Of a stretch of DNA of 64,000 nt, positions 33,244-44,679 are shown in pieces (the stretch's first letter is position 1; each line of letters starts with the position of its first letter). The notes beneath the pieces were generated by a model. The model saw only the letters and a program-made list of their open reading frames with translations. It had not been told where the DNA came from and searched no databases. This DNA is from Roridomyces roridus (lineage: Eukaryota > Basidiomycota > Agaricomycetes > Agaricales > Mycenaceae): the NCBI GenBank assembly GCA_029378245.1, contig JARKIF010000040.1:62001-126000 (forward strand), read 5' to 3'. The position numbers were made by a program, and so were the translations under genes.

Positions 33244-35459
33244 CTACATACTCGAGCGTCTCCTGGACTGGGCCACAAACTCTCGATCTTCCGAACTCAA
33301 CCCGAATTCAAACTTCTCAAAGACATCTGTCGCATCAAAGAACTCTTGTCGAATGAGTTCGGCTTTCTCCCTCGTGCGCGGCGTTATCTGGCATTCGAAG
33401 GGGAGGGGATCCGTCGTGATTCCCTGCCTAAAGTTAGCCTACCTTACTGAATAGCTTCGAGGGAAAAACATGCATTGGAATACCCCCAGAGATCCGGCTC
33501 GATGACGTTTCCCTCCAAGTCCACAGGGGGTTTGAAATCAAAGGCCCATAAGAGATTCATGACGTTGATGTTCTGGAATGTGTGAGTTTTCGGCCAGGAG
33601 GAGTACCTCGGAATGGACGAACGATGGAATTTTGGGCAACGTGGATGCCGGCGCACGCTCGCTTCGGAATTTCAGTCGAACTGACAATAGACGAAAACGA
33701 GGAAAGTACTGACGCGACCGACACCGAACGAAAGAGTGGGCTTCAAACTACTTGTTTCAAGGCCGGGCTTTGTTCCGTTCTCAGTCAGGAGGAGTCTCTC
33801 GGGCAAGAACGACTCCGGATCTTCGTACACGTCTAGCAGCCATGATGGGAAAAAAAAAAACTTTTGGTTAGTTTGAACAGAACTTGCCTGGGTCGTGGAA
33901 TATTCCCCCTGTCTAAAGTCAGCTAATCTGCGGAGCCTCTTGCATGGGATACTGACATCTGTTTACAAAGATGGTGCTGCCGTTGGGGATCATGTAATTT
34001 AGATACTAAACATCCAGGATGACTTCATAAAGCAAAACTGGACTTTGAACACAAACCCTCTCAGATTTTGTGGCGGCATGAGGGAAGAGCAGCGGCGCAA
34101 CCGGTCGGAATCGATGTATCTGCAGTTTTCTATGAGCAACCGAGCTCAGTTCACGCAATTTCCGTACCTCCAGAATGATGGACCGAATATGAGGTAGATT
34201 CGGCAGGTCGGCCAAAGTCGGCATGCGTTTGTCCCCACAATTCGGTCAATTTCTTCCTGCGCTCTCTTCTGAACGTGGGGGTGAGCTACCATGCATAGGA
34301 TGAAAGAGTTCAAGTAAGTTGAAGTTGTGTCCGACCCTCCTTCGATAAGAGCACCTGCGAAATATCTACTTCGGCGGTGAGCGGGGAACAAACTAGTAAA
34401 GTGGAAACTCAACGCAGCCGTCTCGCGATCCAAACCAAACTCTTTTTGTTTTCTGACAACTTCCTCCATGTAGCTTCCATTGGGCTCGCCTCTCCGCAAC
34501 CTATCTTCCGTCTGGCCGAGAAGCCGGAAGTAAAGATCCCTTTGCCACGCGCGGATCCGTGTAGCCGCGCGCTTCCATTTGGTCGGCCATGGGGGAAAGA
34601 ATCGAAGCAGTGGGATCAAGTCAATTGGAGGCGTGGCACCGGGCTCGAGGAGTGCAGTCCACTCATGCCACATTCGGAAAAACAAAGTCGTCTCGGGCGT
34701 CTCGTATCGCGGCGCGCGCTTGCCGTAGAGCACTGACATGATTACTGAGCTGGAGTACCTGCGGCCGTGGGTGAAGAATCCCTAGGAGACGTGAGGCGAC
34801 CAATTTCACTGTACGATTTCGCGTCGGCGAACCTCTGGCGTGCACAAAATATCGTAGAGTAACTGAGCAGCTTCGGCCTGTTGAATCGGCAGATGACGTT
34901 CAGCAGCTTGGGCTGTCAGGATGCTGTGAGCTGTCAGTCTTCCGCAAGGTCCGCCAGGTATCCCCTTGAACGTAATGAGGAGAATTGTGCGGGCTCGGGA
35001 GATTGAAACCCACCGTATCGAGCAAGAGCAACGTGCAGGCCCCTCGTCACCAGTTCAACAAAATATATTGCCGGTCTGTCCGAAGTCGAACCGCTCTTCT
35101 TTTCCAGCAGCTCTTTGACGACGTTGGGATCAGTGACCACGATGACAGTGCCCAATCCAATTTTCAGCTGTTCAAAAATGATCGGAGAGTAGGGAGCCCG
35201 GACGTACGGAATAAATCCCCCCGTATGTTCGTGCCCATTCGGTGAATCTGTGAGTGCAATATTTGATATTTAGTGGAGACAAGGAGAAATGTTAAAAAAC
35301 ACAGAAACGGACTTGAGATGGGGAGATTTGGTGGGGAATAGATGGAGGTTGCCGATGATGGGCAAAGTGGGCGGACCAGGAGGAAGCTCGCTTTCTCGAC
35401 CTTGCGGGAGTGGACTGCAGCTGCGCAGCTCAGTGCTATGAAAAGGATGAGGTAGAACA
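33244..35459 (-). pseudogene. Cytochrome P450 gene with two apparent frameshifts
   Basis: The ATG at 35459 starts a membrane anchor (MFYLILFIALSCAAAVHSRK). Then come PPGPPTLPIIGN, WARTYGGIYS, the C-helix WRTLRK, the I-helix GGSDTTS, the K-helix E-I-H-R, and the heme loop FGVGRRACAG (about 33640-33731, split by intron 33662-33713 between GR and RACAG), ending ...EFGLSSEDREF with a stop at 33244-33246. Many short introns divide it, as usual for this family. Two sites each need one more base: near 35398 (between HSRKV and RESELPPGPP) and near 34230 (IVG to DKRMPTLADLPNLP). No intron solves these, so it is a likely pseudogene unless the sequence has errors. Membrane-bound monooxygenases of this kind often decorate terpenes; a terpene-synthase relic abuts it. 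Confidence 0.75.
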
Positions 35460-35507
35460 TGATTCCAAAAGGTGAGTATGTAGTGGCTGAACGACTGTGA
35501 GCGCAGG

Positions 35508-35693
35508 GTGGAGGTGCGAGGAGAATCTGGCATAGATGGGTACAAGGAGGAAATCGAAATTGCGAAACGGTGGCGGGCGTTTCGCGATGGACTTGTGTCT
35601 TGGCATATTGAGTCGGCGCGGTACAAGTTGGAATTCATGAAGTCGTGGGTGCAGCAGCTCCCCAAGCCGGGGATTTCTAGTTATCGTGCTTGA
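35508..35693 (+). pseudogene. 3' fragment of a terpene synthase
   Basis: The frame AKRWRAFRDGLVSWHIESARYKLEFMKSWV matches the C-terminal helix of the terpene synthases at 44680 and 11163 (ARQWRGFRDGYVSWHLDCSRYQLE). It is clearly diverged, so it is a third, older gene copy. Nothing upstream completes it. It starts about 50 bp beyond the P450 ATG, in divergent orientation. Confidence 0.78.
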
Positions 35694-36131
35694 ATACAAA
35701 TGAATACTCGTGCGTCGGAGATTCTGGAGGATAGTAACGACGTCAGGGACCGCTTTTCGAACTCGGAGCTTGGCTGCGAAAGGAAAGAGGTCGACCAATT
35801 CCCATGACCGCACACCGGAGATTTCTTTTAGAAGTGTCAATGTCTGAACATGAACTTGAAGCCTGCTAGCACTCAGCTCTCATCGGTGACCCATCCCCCT
35901 TCGAACCAAGAAAAAGTCCGGTGTCTGCGCAAGGTATCACCCGGCAGGGAATCGAACCGCCGAATGTTATTGTCGATATAGCTTCTTATTTTCAAAATTG
36001 AGGATATGGCTCCAGCCTCCAGAGTCCGGTAGTCGTCCGAGTCGATATGAAGCCTGAAGGTGCATTGGCGAAAGGCTTCAGACGTCTGCTGACGAAATGA
36101 TGTTTCAACGCAAAATCAAAGCGGGAGTGAG

Positions 36132-36808
36132 TAGTGATGTTCAGGGCCCGGCTTGGCCTGGATACCCGGGCATGGGCCCGGCTTGGAGCGGCTCGGGCTC
36201 CATATTTCCCGAGCCCAAGCCCAAGCCCTCCCAGGCCGAGCCGAAGCCGAAGCCCTGGGCTTGAGCCCGGGCATATTAGTCAGGTGGGATCAAGGTGCAT
36301 ACTCCTCACCCCGTTTGAAGATCACCGGCTCGGGGAACAAGAGCTTACTAGAAAACATGTCAAGCATTGCAACGCGTGGCCTGCGCTCGTGGATTTTGGT
36401 GTCGGGGTATCAGCCCATGCAGTTCCAGTTGTATGAGCCAGTAATGAGCCAGACTCTGCCGGGAAGCACCTCAACGAATGACCATGAATCATTGAATGTG
36501 CGTGTGCGTAGCCGATGTTGAGAGTGGCATGACGTGGAAGCCGAAGGGGCGACTGATCACCGTTGATGCGGCCAAGAACTACCGTGTTTCATCGACGCCC
36601 CGAAGAACGGGTGACGCGTGGAGGAGGGCCGTAAGTCAAAAGGTATCACATGTCAAGCCCGGGCTTGGTGGGCTCAGCCGGGCTTGACATTTCTCAAGCC
36701 TGAGCCCTGAGCCCGGCAAGGCCCAACAGTGGGCTGGGCCCGGCTTGCCGATACCCGGGCTCGGCAAGGCCCGGCTTCCGGGCTCAGGCCGAGCCCTGAA
36801 CATCACTA
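36132..36808. mobile_element. 677-bp hAT MITE with GC-rich arms
   Basis: Ends TAGTGATGTTCAGGGC as inverted repeats, flanked by the 8-bp duplication GGAGTGAG (36124-36131 and 36809-36816). TA-G-N-G termini with 8-bp duplications are the hAT hallmark. The arms are made of repeated GCCCGGCTTG/CAAGCCCGGGC palindromes that could form large hairpins. No transposase. Confidence 0.9.
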
Positions 36809-36863
36809 GGAGTGAGAGAGCGTGTGGGTCATCGCCGTCGAAGGAAAGAAAGAGGTATTTGTT

Positions 36864-37251
36864 TAGGGTGTGGTTTTTAATTCCCCAGCCATTAAAAACC
36901 AGTTTATAAACCTGGTTTGCAAACCGGCCCGTTTATAAACCGGTTAATAAACCAGCCCCCAGAACGCCCCAAAATGGTCTTGCACATGATTTTTTTGCTC
37001 GGGCTCTTCTCCACCTCCTCCCGTGGTCCTCTGTGCACATCCAACACCCACCACTGGCCCCCAAGAGGCCATGGTTGCTCCCAAAAGGCACACCAGGCGG
37101 TCATCAGGCCTGGATCAAAGCTCATTTGATCCGCCAGCGATTATGTCATGGCATTTATAAACTGACGATTTTGCCCAAACATTTAAAAACCGCGTTTATA
37201 AACACCGGTTAATTAACCGGTTAATAAACCAGAGTTAAAAACCACACCCTA
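36864..37251. mobile_element. 388-bp hAT MITE with AT-rich arms
   Basis: Ends TAGGGTGTGGTTTTTAA as inverted repeats, flanked by TATTTGTT (36856-36863 and 37252-37259). The arms carry repeated GGTTTATAAAC/GGTTAATAAACC words. It lies 55 bp from the preceding MITE. No coding capacity. Confidence 0.9.
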
Positions 37252-37259
37252 TATTTGTT

Positions 37260-38031
37260 TGTCGTTGTGATGGCAAACTTGTCATCTGAGGCTCCAAGGG
37301 CTTAGTCAGCTCCGTCTCTTGACTCTTGAATTTTGCTTGACTCCGAACTTCGTTGGGGCGCGAACGGGGCAACGTAGATCAGTCAGGCAGGACTGCGGTT
37401 ACTGCGCACAGTGACACGCCTTGTGCTCCCGAGTCCCGACCGATGACAGTTGGATGACAGAATACTTACTCTCTGCCTCCACGAGCCTCCACGTACTGCG
37501 CACTCTGACACGTTCGGCCGCAGAAGATAACAAGGCAACCGACGGCGAGTCATTTATCAGCCGTCAATCAGTCATGCACATCCGGGCACTGCGCACCGCA
37601 AGCGAATCCTGTAAATAGAACTTATTAGCAGCCACCCTCCTTTTGCTTGTGTCTCTAATATTTTTGCTGGGGTGGAGTGTGGAGCATGATAAGAATCATA
37701 ATTCCGGGCAAGCGAGCCATGCCGCGTAGCTTGCCGAGACTTCACCACCCTTGCAGTCGTGTTGTTAGACCAGAGGAATTGCGAAAATTTCACTCTTGAA
37801 GGCCTGCTCGTCGCCGGATTCAACATCCCGCCGTTGAGTTCTTGGCTGATCCCACACACAAGCAAGCCGTGTTTCGGCAGACAACAAATGATTTGCAATC
37901 ACTGAATTTTCTTGCTTCATTTTGCTCCATCACAATTTTGTTTTGCTCAGAAATATCTCGGCAAAGGGGTTGCTTGGTGGTTGCTAATAAGCTCTAATGC
38001 GAGCCAAATCTGCCGAGCATGATGCCCCACA
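37260..38031. other. Intergenic
   Basis: I see no gene here. It is the upstream region of the secreted-protein gene at 38032. Confidence 0.45.
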
Positions 38032-38724
38032 ATGCACTTCACTAGCCTCACAAAGATCGGCCTCCTTTCTCTCGTTGCTCAGTCGCATGCGGCACCCTGG
38101 CTCACCGGCACAGATGATTCGTTCGGATTCGTGCAAAGTCTCTCCACCGCATTCACCCGTCTCCTCGGGGTTGGACCCAAAACCCCAGTGACGGTCGGGA
38201 CTTTCGTGCCATCCTCGGACAACCTCATCATCGTCCCGCCGACGTTTGAAGGCCAGGGCGGGTCCCTCGGCTGGACCTTCCCTGTATCCGAGGGCAGCCA
38301 AGTTGGCCGCAACGTCGTTGACGGTTTCAGCAAGGACATCAGCGTCATGCTTACCTCGCCGGGCGAGGATGAGGAATTCCTTATGGGGTGAATTCCATCT
38401 TCCGTTCTTCATTTCTGGGCTTAACCATAGCGTTACTCGTAGTATGTCAATCGGCCCACAGCACGGACTCTGCGGTTTCACTCCCGGAGAAACTGCTCGT
38501 GGATTCATCCGCCCATCCGTCGTTGGAAAGTGAGCGTGATTTCATATCATTGGGCAGTGTATTGACGACAAGCCAGCTATTCAGCCAGATGGATCGTCAA
38601 ATTTGGCCAAAGCACCCAGCCCGATGTCCCCGTCGATCCTCGTACCGGATGCGGGCCAGAGCCGTTCAATTTTACGACTGTCGAATTCGCGCATTCCTGG
38701 GGGGTCCTTCCAGCGTCGGCTTGA
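38032..38724 (+). CDS. Secreted protein, unknown family (paralogue 2)
   Basis: Three exons, 38032-38387, 38443-38529 and 38577-38724 (196 residues), with the same phases and an identical 87-nt middle exon length as the paralogue at 31544. Signal peptide MHFTSLTKIGLLSLVAQSHA. Shared blocks: GTFVPSSDNLII, GGSLGWTFP, GRNVVDGFSKDI, HGLCGFTPGE, ARWIVKFGQS, GCGPEPFNFTTVEF. Both cysteines are kept. The first 70 residues have diverged most. Function unknown; exported protein inferred. Confidence 0.82.
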
Positions 38725-39583
38725 TCATGAATTGAAATTCATGCGGATTGGTGTTGAATAATTTAGAGCATCATGTTCCTTGAATTGACTCGTGTACTAT
38801 CGGCCATCGACGCGGATCATGTATCCCGAACGACACGATCATGATCGGGACAAGTGTGTCGGAGTCTGAAACCTCTCTTGTTCTCGTACCATCATCATCT
38901 CCGTATTCCGAACTCAAAACTGCGTGCATCTTTCACGTTCCCCTTCCATGACCGTTCGGCCTCCTGCTGACCACAAACGCTTTCTCATGTAAGCTGGGTA
39001 TCAGTCGATTCACATCCTCTCCGCTCAAATCCCCCGCCCTGGACCTGATACACACTTCTTGGAATCTTGCCCTTCTCTCTATGTTCTATCCTGAGCCACA
39101 GGATCGTTCATATCTCACTCTGATTCCGCAAACCCTACGCCCTGAGAACACATCGGATGACTTGTCGGCGCCTATTCCGCCAAACACTTTATCTAATTTT
39201 CGCACTGTCGACTTAACTGGATATCATGGGGTCAACTCGATCCAATCCTATGACTCGTCGGGCTCATTGCGCCACACGGCGTGTTGCAGTGGTGTCGTTG
39301 AGTAAGTTCCGTTGGGCTGCTTCAAAATCCGTCTATTCAAATGTCTCTTCATATCGCGGAAACTTCCGGCAATGTAACGAGGCAACAACTTGGCGATAAA
39401 GCTTGTTCGACAGGGTGTATGAAACCTTGAAAGCGAACATTGCCTGTCCTACCACGCACTCGCGGCGAGGTTTGTGCTCATCGTTCATTTCCGTCCAAAG
39501 GATAAGCTTAAAAACAGACTTCTTCTTCTCTGCCATCCAACCTCGCGCACCCCCTTTTCGACTTTTCGCCCAATACCAATATC
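38725..39583. other. Intergenic with one unassigned small frame
   Basis: A 74-codon frame at 39081-39305 starts with ATG and ends at a GTAAGT-like site, so it could be a first exon, but I find no matching second exon and no known family. Otherwise this is the promoter region of the CVNH gene. Confidence 0.35.
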
Positions 39584-40866
39584 ATGAACCGACAGAATAA
39601 TCCCCGGGCTCGTACTCCTGGACCAGGTCCAGGGATCGCACAACCCCAGCCGCGCCCGCCGAGTACAGGGTATGTAGTCGTCGTCGTCTTGCCTTTTGAC
39701 TTTTATATCGACTGATTTCGTTTTACTAGATTCCCGGCCGGCTTCCCGCAATTCAAGTACGCTTTCTATTCCACGATGCTTGAAGTTACGCTGACGGCAC
39801 CAATCTGGCAGCAACGCGAACGGCAACGCTACTTTCAAGTGAGAAATTTGCGCCATGGGTATTATTCATGTGCTCACGAATCACAGTGCGACCAATGGCG
39901 GGGGTGCGGCACAGGGATACCAGGCCGAGTCGTGCGTCAGTTCCATTGTGTGTTTACTACTATCCTAACAATCGTATAGTCGTCGTTACGAACGCAAGGA
40001 GAGTTTCGCTCGGGAGACCCATAGTTCCGCCAGTCGTTCCGCGGAGGCCAAGGAACGTTTCGATCAGGCTCACCGCGCCTTGGAGTAAGTTCACCTCGTT
40101 ATATCTTCGCCCAATCTCATTTGTCCGGAATAGAGAATACCGCAACAGTCCTGTCCAGACGCTCACGCTCGCCGACTGCAACCTGACGCTCCAAGCCAAT
40201 AGCCTACTCAAGATCGTCCCCCGCTCCTCCTCCATCACACTTGAAGACGATACACTCGATCTCGACGACTACATCGGCGAGCTCGGCGGCGAACTCACAT
40301 GGGGCACGGAAACGCGCTTTAGCGACAAGTGCGAGAACATCCGACTCGAAGGCACCATCATCTACGCCACCTGCCCCCGTGGCCCGGACGAGAGGGTCCA
40401 ATCCTCCCTCGACCTCGCCGAGCACCTCGTATTCAAAGGCAGGCGCTTCGAGCCTGTCCTCCCTGACGACGCCTTCACCGAACTGATGGCGTCCGCCGCC
40501 TGGATGAACTTTACCTTGATCTCCAGGCCCGACATGGGAGGGTTCTTGCGGCACCCGGCGTTCCAGAGCGCCATCAGCCGCGTTGCGCAGAGCGCGGTGG
40601 AGAAGGCGATGGAGGAGATGAAGAGTGCTATGGCGTTAGCGGTGGAGGAAGCGGTGGCGATGGTTGCACTCAAGTCCGAGGAGTATGTGCGCGCGGAGAT
40701 GGAGAGTCTGCTTATGCTCGCGACGAATGCGGCCGCGTATGCGGGATTGGCCAATATGACCATGATGCAGGCCAACCAGAGGCGCGCGTACAATGTTTTT
40801 GCGCCTCATATCGCATCTCCTCTCATTCCAGAGGATATTCGTCCCGGATCACGTCCTTCCAAGTAG
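39584..40866 (+). CDS. CVNH (cyanovirin-N homology) domain protein, 340 aa
   Basis: Six exons: 39584-39669, 39730-39756, 39812-39838, 39887-39931, 39980-40084, 40134-40866; every junction splits a codon after base two, and the model is open throughout. The N-terminus is Pro/Gly/Asn-rich (residues 1-60), then a charged helical stretch (RRYERKESFARE...EEY). Residues about 100-190 show the CVNH pattern: DCNLTLQA, LDLDDYIGELGGELTWG, FSDKCENIRL, IIYATC, SSLDLAEHLVF. CVNH domains bind high-mannose glycans in known cases. The C-terminal third is a long Ala/Glu/Met helix (AVEKAMEEMKSAMALAVEEAV), probably coiled. There is no signal peptide. Glycan binding is inferred from family. Confidence 0.83.
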
Positions 40867-40886
40867 TTTCTTGTCATGTAGTACAT

Positions 40887-43800
40887 TCAATTGTCATCCT
40901 GGTTCTGAAGAAACGCAGCCGTCCGTCTATCCCTCAAGATGCCTGAATGCCCCACACCAGTGAGATAGCGATGGTTCACTGGTTTGAAACATCGACTCGC
41001 ACCCAGATCCCCCCACTCTTTACGCGCCTCGTCCCCCATCGTAGCAGCTATCCCAAATTCCGCCGTAACAGCACTCAGCGGGGCCTTCACGTCAGCGAAC
41101 CAGCGGTTGAAAGCGTCCGCATACTTGGTCGCCGACTCAGCACCATCCTCGGTGGGCAGGAAGGTAGCAAGAAAGTCAAGCAGCGAAGCCATGGTGCGTC
41201 GACGGATGGACATGTACTGAACCTGGACTTCACGTTCACCGTTCTCGTCGGCTTCCGACTCGGCAGTCACATTCATCGCCTCCTTCAACATCTTCACCCT
41301 ATCGCTATCCGGCCCATACAACGGGTCACGGCTGGCCAAATCAGTCACCCGTGCACCAGTCGCATCCACCAAAGCCTGCTTCGCCTCTTCATCCCTCAAC
41401 GCGAGAAAAGTAGGCTCCATGGTCCACAACAAGGGGAAATGATCGATGAATGAGAGTTGGATGACCTCCTCCCCGGCGTCTTCCAGCAACTTGCTAACCG
41501 CCACAACCACAACGCTCGACGCCGAGTAGCCCACCAAGCGATACGGCCCTTTAGGCCGTTTGGCTCGGATTTCTGCTGCGAGGAACGCAGCGAGCGCGGA
41601 GAACGGCTCGATTGGGGTGGTTTGGGTAATCTGAATACCCCATATCGTGCCGGGGAAGTTGGCACGAAGGGCCTCGGTCGATTCGAGCGTGCCTCGGACG
41701 CCGGGAAATACGATGAACGGGATACCGCCGTCGGAGCGCAGCTCGACGACCGTTTCGGATGTGGGGGCCGGGGCGGTTTCTACTTGAGGCGCCGCAGTGA
41801 TTTCCGCTTCTGTGAGAGTTCCAGCGACGAGGGCTTCGAGGAAGGAGGAAAGCTCGGAGATGGTTGGGCGTGCGTAGACGAGTTGCTGTGGGATGACGGA
41901 AGCGGCGTCGTCTAGCTGCCGGGAACGCAGACCTTTTGTTATGTGGAGCCGGAAGACGGTCGCGCTGAGGCTAAAAGCAGTCGTTAGTGTACGGACAAGG
42001 AAACATGCATGTTCGCACCTGTCGAATCCTTGTTGACGAAGATCCATAGTCGATGAGATGGTGGTGAAATTGCAGACACTCGCTGCCACCTCCATCAACC
42101 ACGGTTGGATAGCCTCAACATTCCACACGGTCGGTGGTTCAATCGAACTAACGGCGTTCTCTTCCACCTCGTTGTATCTGAAGTTATCATCAGCACAAGG
42201 GGGATTCGTGCAAAAGTAGGATACTCACAAGGCATCAATTTCAGAAGTGTATAAAGTGATAGCAGCCTTTCGCAAGACTGTTCCCTTGCCCGCGCGAGGG
42301 AGGGGCTTGTCCACGGACGTAAACAGCATCATCTCTTTGAAGATCCGGCTGAAACCCGGTGCGATTGCGTTGGCTTCTTCGATCACCGGCCTGTTCGGGC
42401 ATTGATTCAGCTCAGTGTCCCAGAAAACGAGATCTAGATAGACGTACCAAACTTTGTTCCTCAGTTCAGCCAATTGGCTTGCATCCTTGACGTCAATTTC
42501 AGTTAGTTCGAGGAGGATGCCGGTCTGTGGGCGTTCGTGCCCGAATACAACTGCGCCTTTGACACTACTTAATCATTCATATCAGCTCCCGTGCAAGACG
42601 ACGGAAGCACCTACAGCGGGCTACCGGTGATGATATTCTCCAACGGAGTGGGCACGGTCTTCTCGCCGGAGGTATGTACGAGGGTATCATCGAGACGACC
42701 GACGCTGGATGGCAGGTTAACTCAACCCACTTATACTGGAGCAGACCATAGACGTACATTCGCCACAGATGCTTCTTGGTAGGATGATTCACACAGAGGT
42801 CAGAGGTCGCATATCCTTCAACGTCTGGAAGATTCAACACAAGCGGCACATGCATGTCCGTCGCCTGTAATTTCCTCTCCGATCAACGTGTACTCGAAGG
42901 AACGAGAGATGAGTGAGAAAAACACACCAGAACTTGACATTCAAACGTCCCATCTCCCTGCGGCACCCAGCGCACCTTGACACGCTCCGAGATGCGGAAC
43001 CATTCCCAGTCCTTGAAGTCTTCTTCGTACGGAGACATGACCCCGATGGCACCCGTCTCTGTCGTCCCGTACCCAGTGAAGAGACGGACTCCAGCGGTGA
43101 TGTACGCATCACCGACGCGTTGTGGGAGAGGGCCACCACCCCATATCTACGCCGGGCATAAACTAAATGAGAGAACACAGGATAATGGCACGCACAATAG
43201 CTTGCATCGTTTTCAGATACTCGAACGCTTCGGGTGAGTTGAACCAAGTAACCAGAAACGCCGGCACAGCGGTGAGGCTTTGTGCTTTCGTTCTACGCGC
43301 ATGCTCGAGGACTCTATCTGGGGACGCGCTCATGGGCAGTGCATCCGGTGTAGTGGCCGTCGGTGGAAATACGGCGGCATAAATTCCGGAGAGGGGCCGT
43401 ATCAACTGTGAAGCGAGCCCGAAGATGTGGAATGGAGGAAGACCCATCATCGCCACGGGAAGTTCGACTTGGCGGCGGACGTCCGTGGTGGAGACTGCAA
43501 GGATTGGGCTGAGCCCGAAAATCAGGAAACAAATGAGTACGTACGGGCGATGATATGTTGGAGCATTCGATAGTTCCATGGAATTGATTTGGGGAAGCCA
43601 GTACTGCCCGACGAATGTATGTACATGAGAAGGTCGTCGCAGCCTGGATTCTGATGCGTGATGTCTGTCGGATACGGCTGGAATACGTGGTCCGATGTTT
43701 CACGGCCGAGATTGGGGTAAAGCTGCTGCAAGGACGGAACTTCCTGAATGTCGAGCTGAAAGTCCGGGTCCACCTCCGCGACATGCTGCTCAAGTCGCTC

Positions 43801-44235
43801 CAGGATCACAGCTAGAGTGATTCGCGTCGCTATGATGTGGTGACAACCGGATGCGCGTAAGAGCTGGAGAATCGCAGGAGCAGAGTTCCTGGGCGATATA
43901 GGAAATGGCTGCGAACATCAGTGAAAGTGATGTCAAGGGACAAAGTGTGGAGCACGTGCGACAAAATTTGCAGTCATGAGACCGACAACCACACCCGTGT
44001 AGACCATGGTATCCGACTCGGCAAGTATAGCGACGACTTTCCCATCTTGACCTTCGCGGTTTGGACGTAGGAGATGAGCAGCGCGATACGTGGCGCGACC
44101 AAATTCGAGCTGAGAGATGGTGACGATATCGTTGGACTCCAAGCTAGCGTAGACGTAGAAGGGATCCAGCGGACACTGCTCTAGGTTCCTCGAAACGAGA
44201 CCAGGGAGTGTCTCGACGGTCGTGGAGGGCGGCAT
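40887..44235 (-). CDS. A-T-TE adenylating enzyme (NRPS-like)
   Basis: The ATG at 44235 begins MPPSTTVETLPGLVSRN. Motifs in order: A3 core SSGSTGFPKS (about 43590-43614), A5 GYGTTETG (about 43050-43077), A8-like GEKTVPTPLENII (about 42630-42670), carrier site GFDSLSAT, whose Ser codon is split AG|C by intron 41971-42018, and a PF00975-type thioesterase (IPFIVFPGVRGT ... GPYRLVGYSASS near 41523 ... VGHSGIL) ending at 40887. About ten short introns. The adenylation domain activates a carboxylic acid, the carrier holds it as a thioester and the TE releases or couples it; A-T-TE enzymes of basidiomycetes include quinone synthetases such as atromentin synthetase, though the substrate here is unknown. 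It lies 445 bp downstream of and codirectional with the terpene synthase. Confidence 0.87.
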
Positions 44236-44679
44236 GAGGGGGTCTGGTCAACGTCCGCTCTCCCAGGTGGCACGAAGATCCATTTAAGGATGTCCAGATG
44301 TCCGCGGCGCTCCCACGCTGGACCAATGGACGGCCGTCTCGTTGCCGGGTTTGGTTGGCAATTGAGTTACTGTTTTCCCCAAAGTGGGCAAGCTTCAAGA
44401 AGGCGTTCTATCCGAAAAAGTCGAAGGCATTAGAGCCTTGCTTCGTCGCTTCGTCGCTTCATTGCGGAGGTTATACGGGCGATGGATGGTCTGACTTCGT
44501 CGCGCCATCGTGGCAAGTGCCAAGAGTGATGCTTGTTTGGTCATGCATCACAAGATGCGATCACGGCTTTTCTTTTTCTCCCTCTACCTCCGACGCCCTG
44601 AGCACGGTTCCATTCACGTTCCCGAACATTTTCTCTATTGTGGCTACATCAACGACGGATTACTCCTTGATTCTAAGCT

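Noticed and set aside
35940..35975. tRNA gene suggested by GGTTCGATTCCC on the minus strand
   Set aside because: Only the B-box fits; the T stem is mismatched and no A-box or acceptor pairing was found.
39081..39305. Small gene upstream of the CVNH gene
   Set aside because: A single unsupported frame with no family match; reported only in the gap description.
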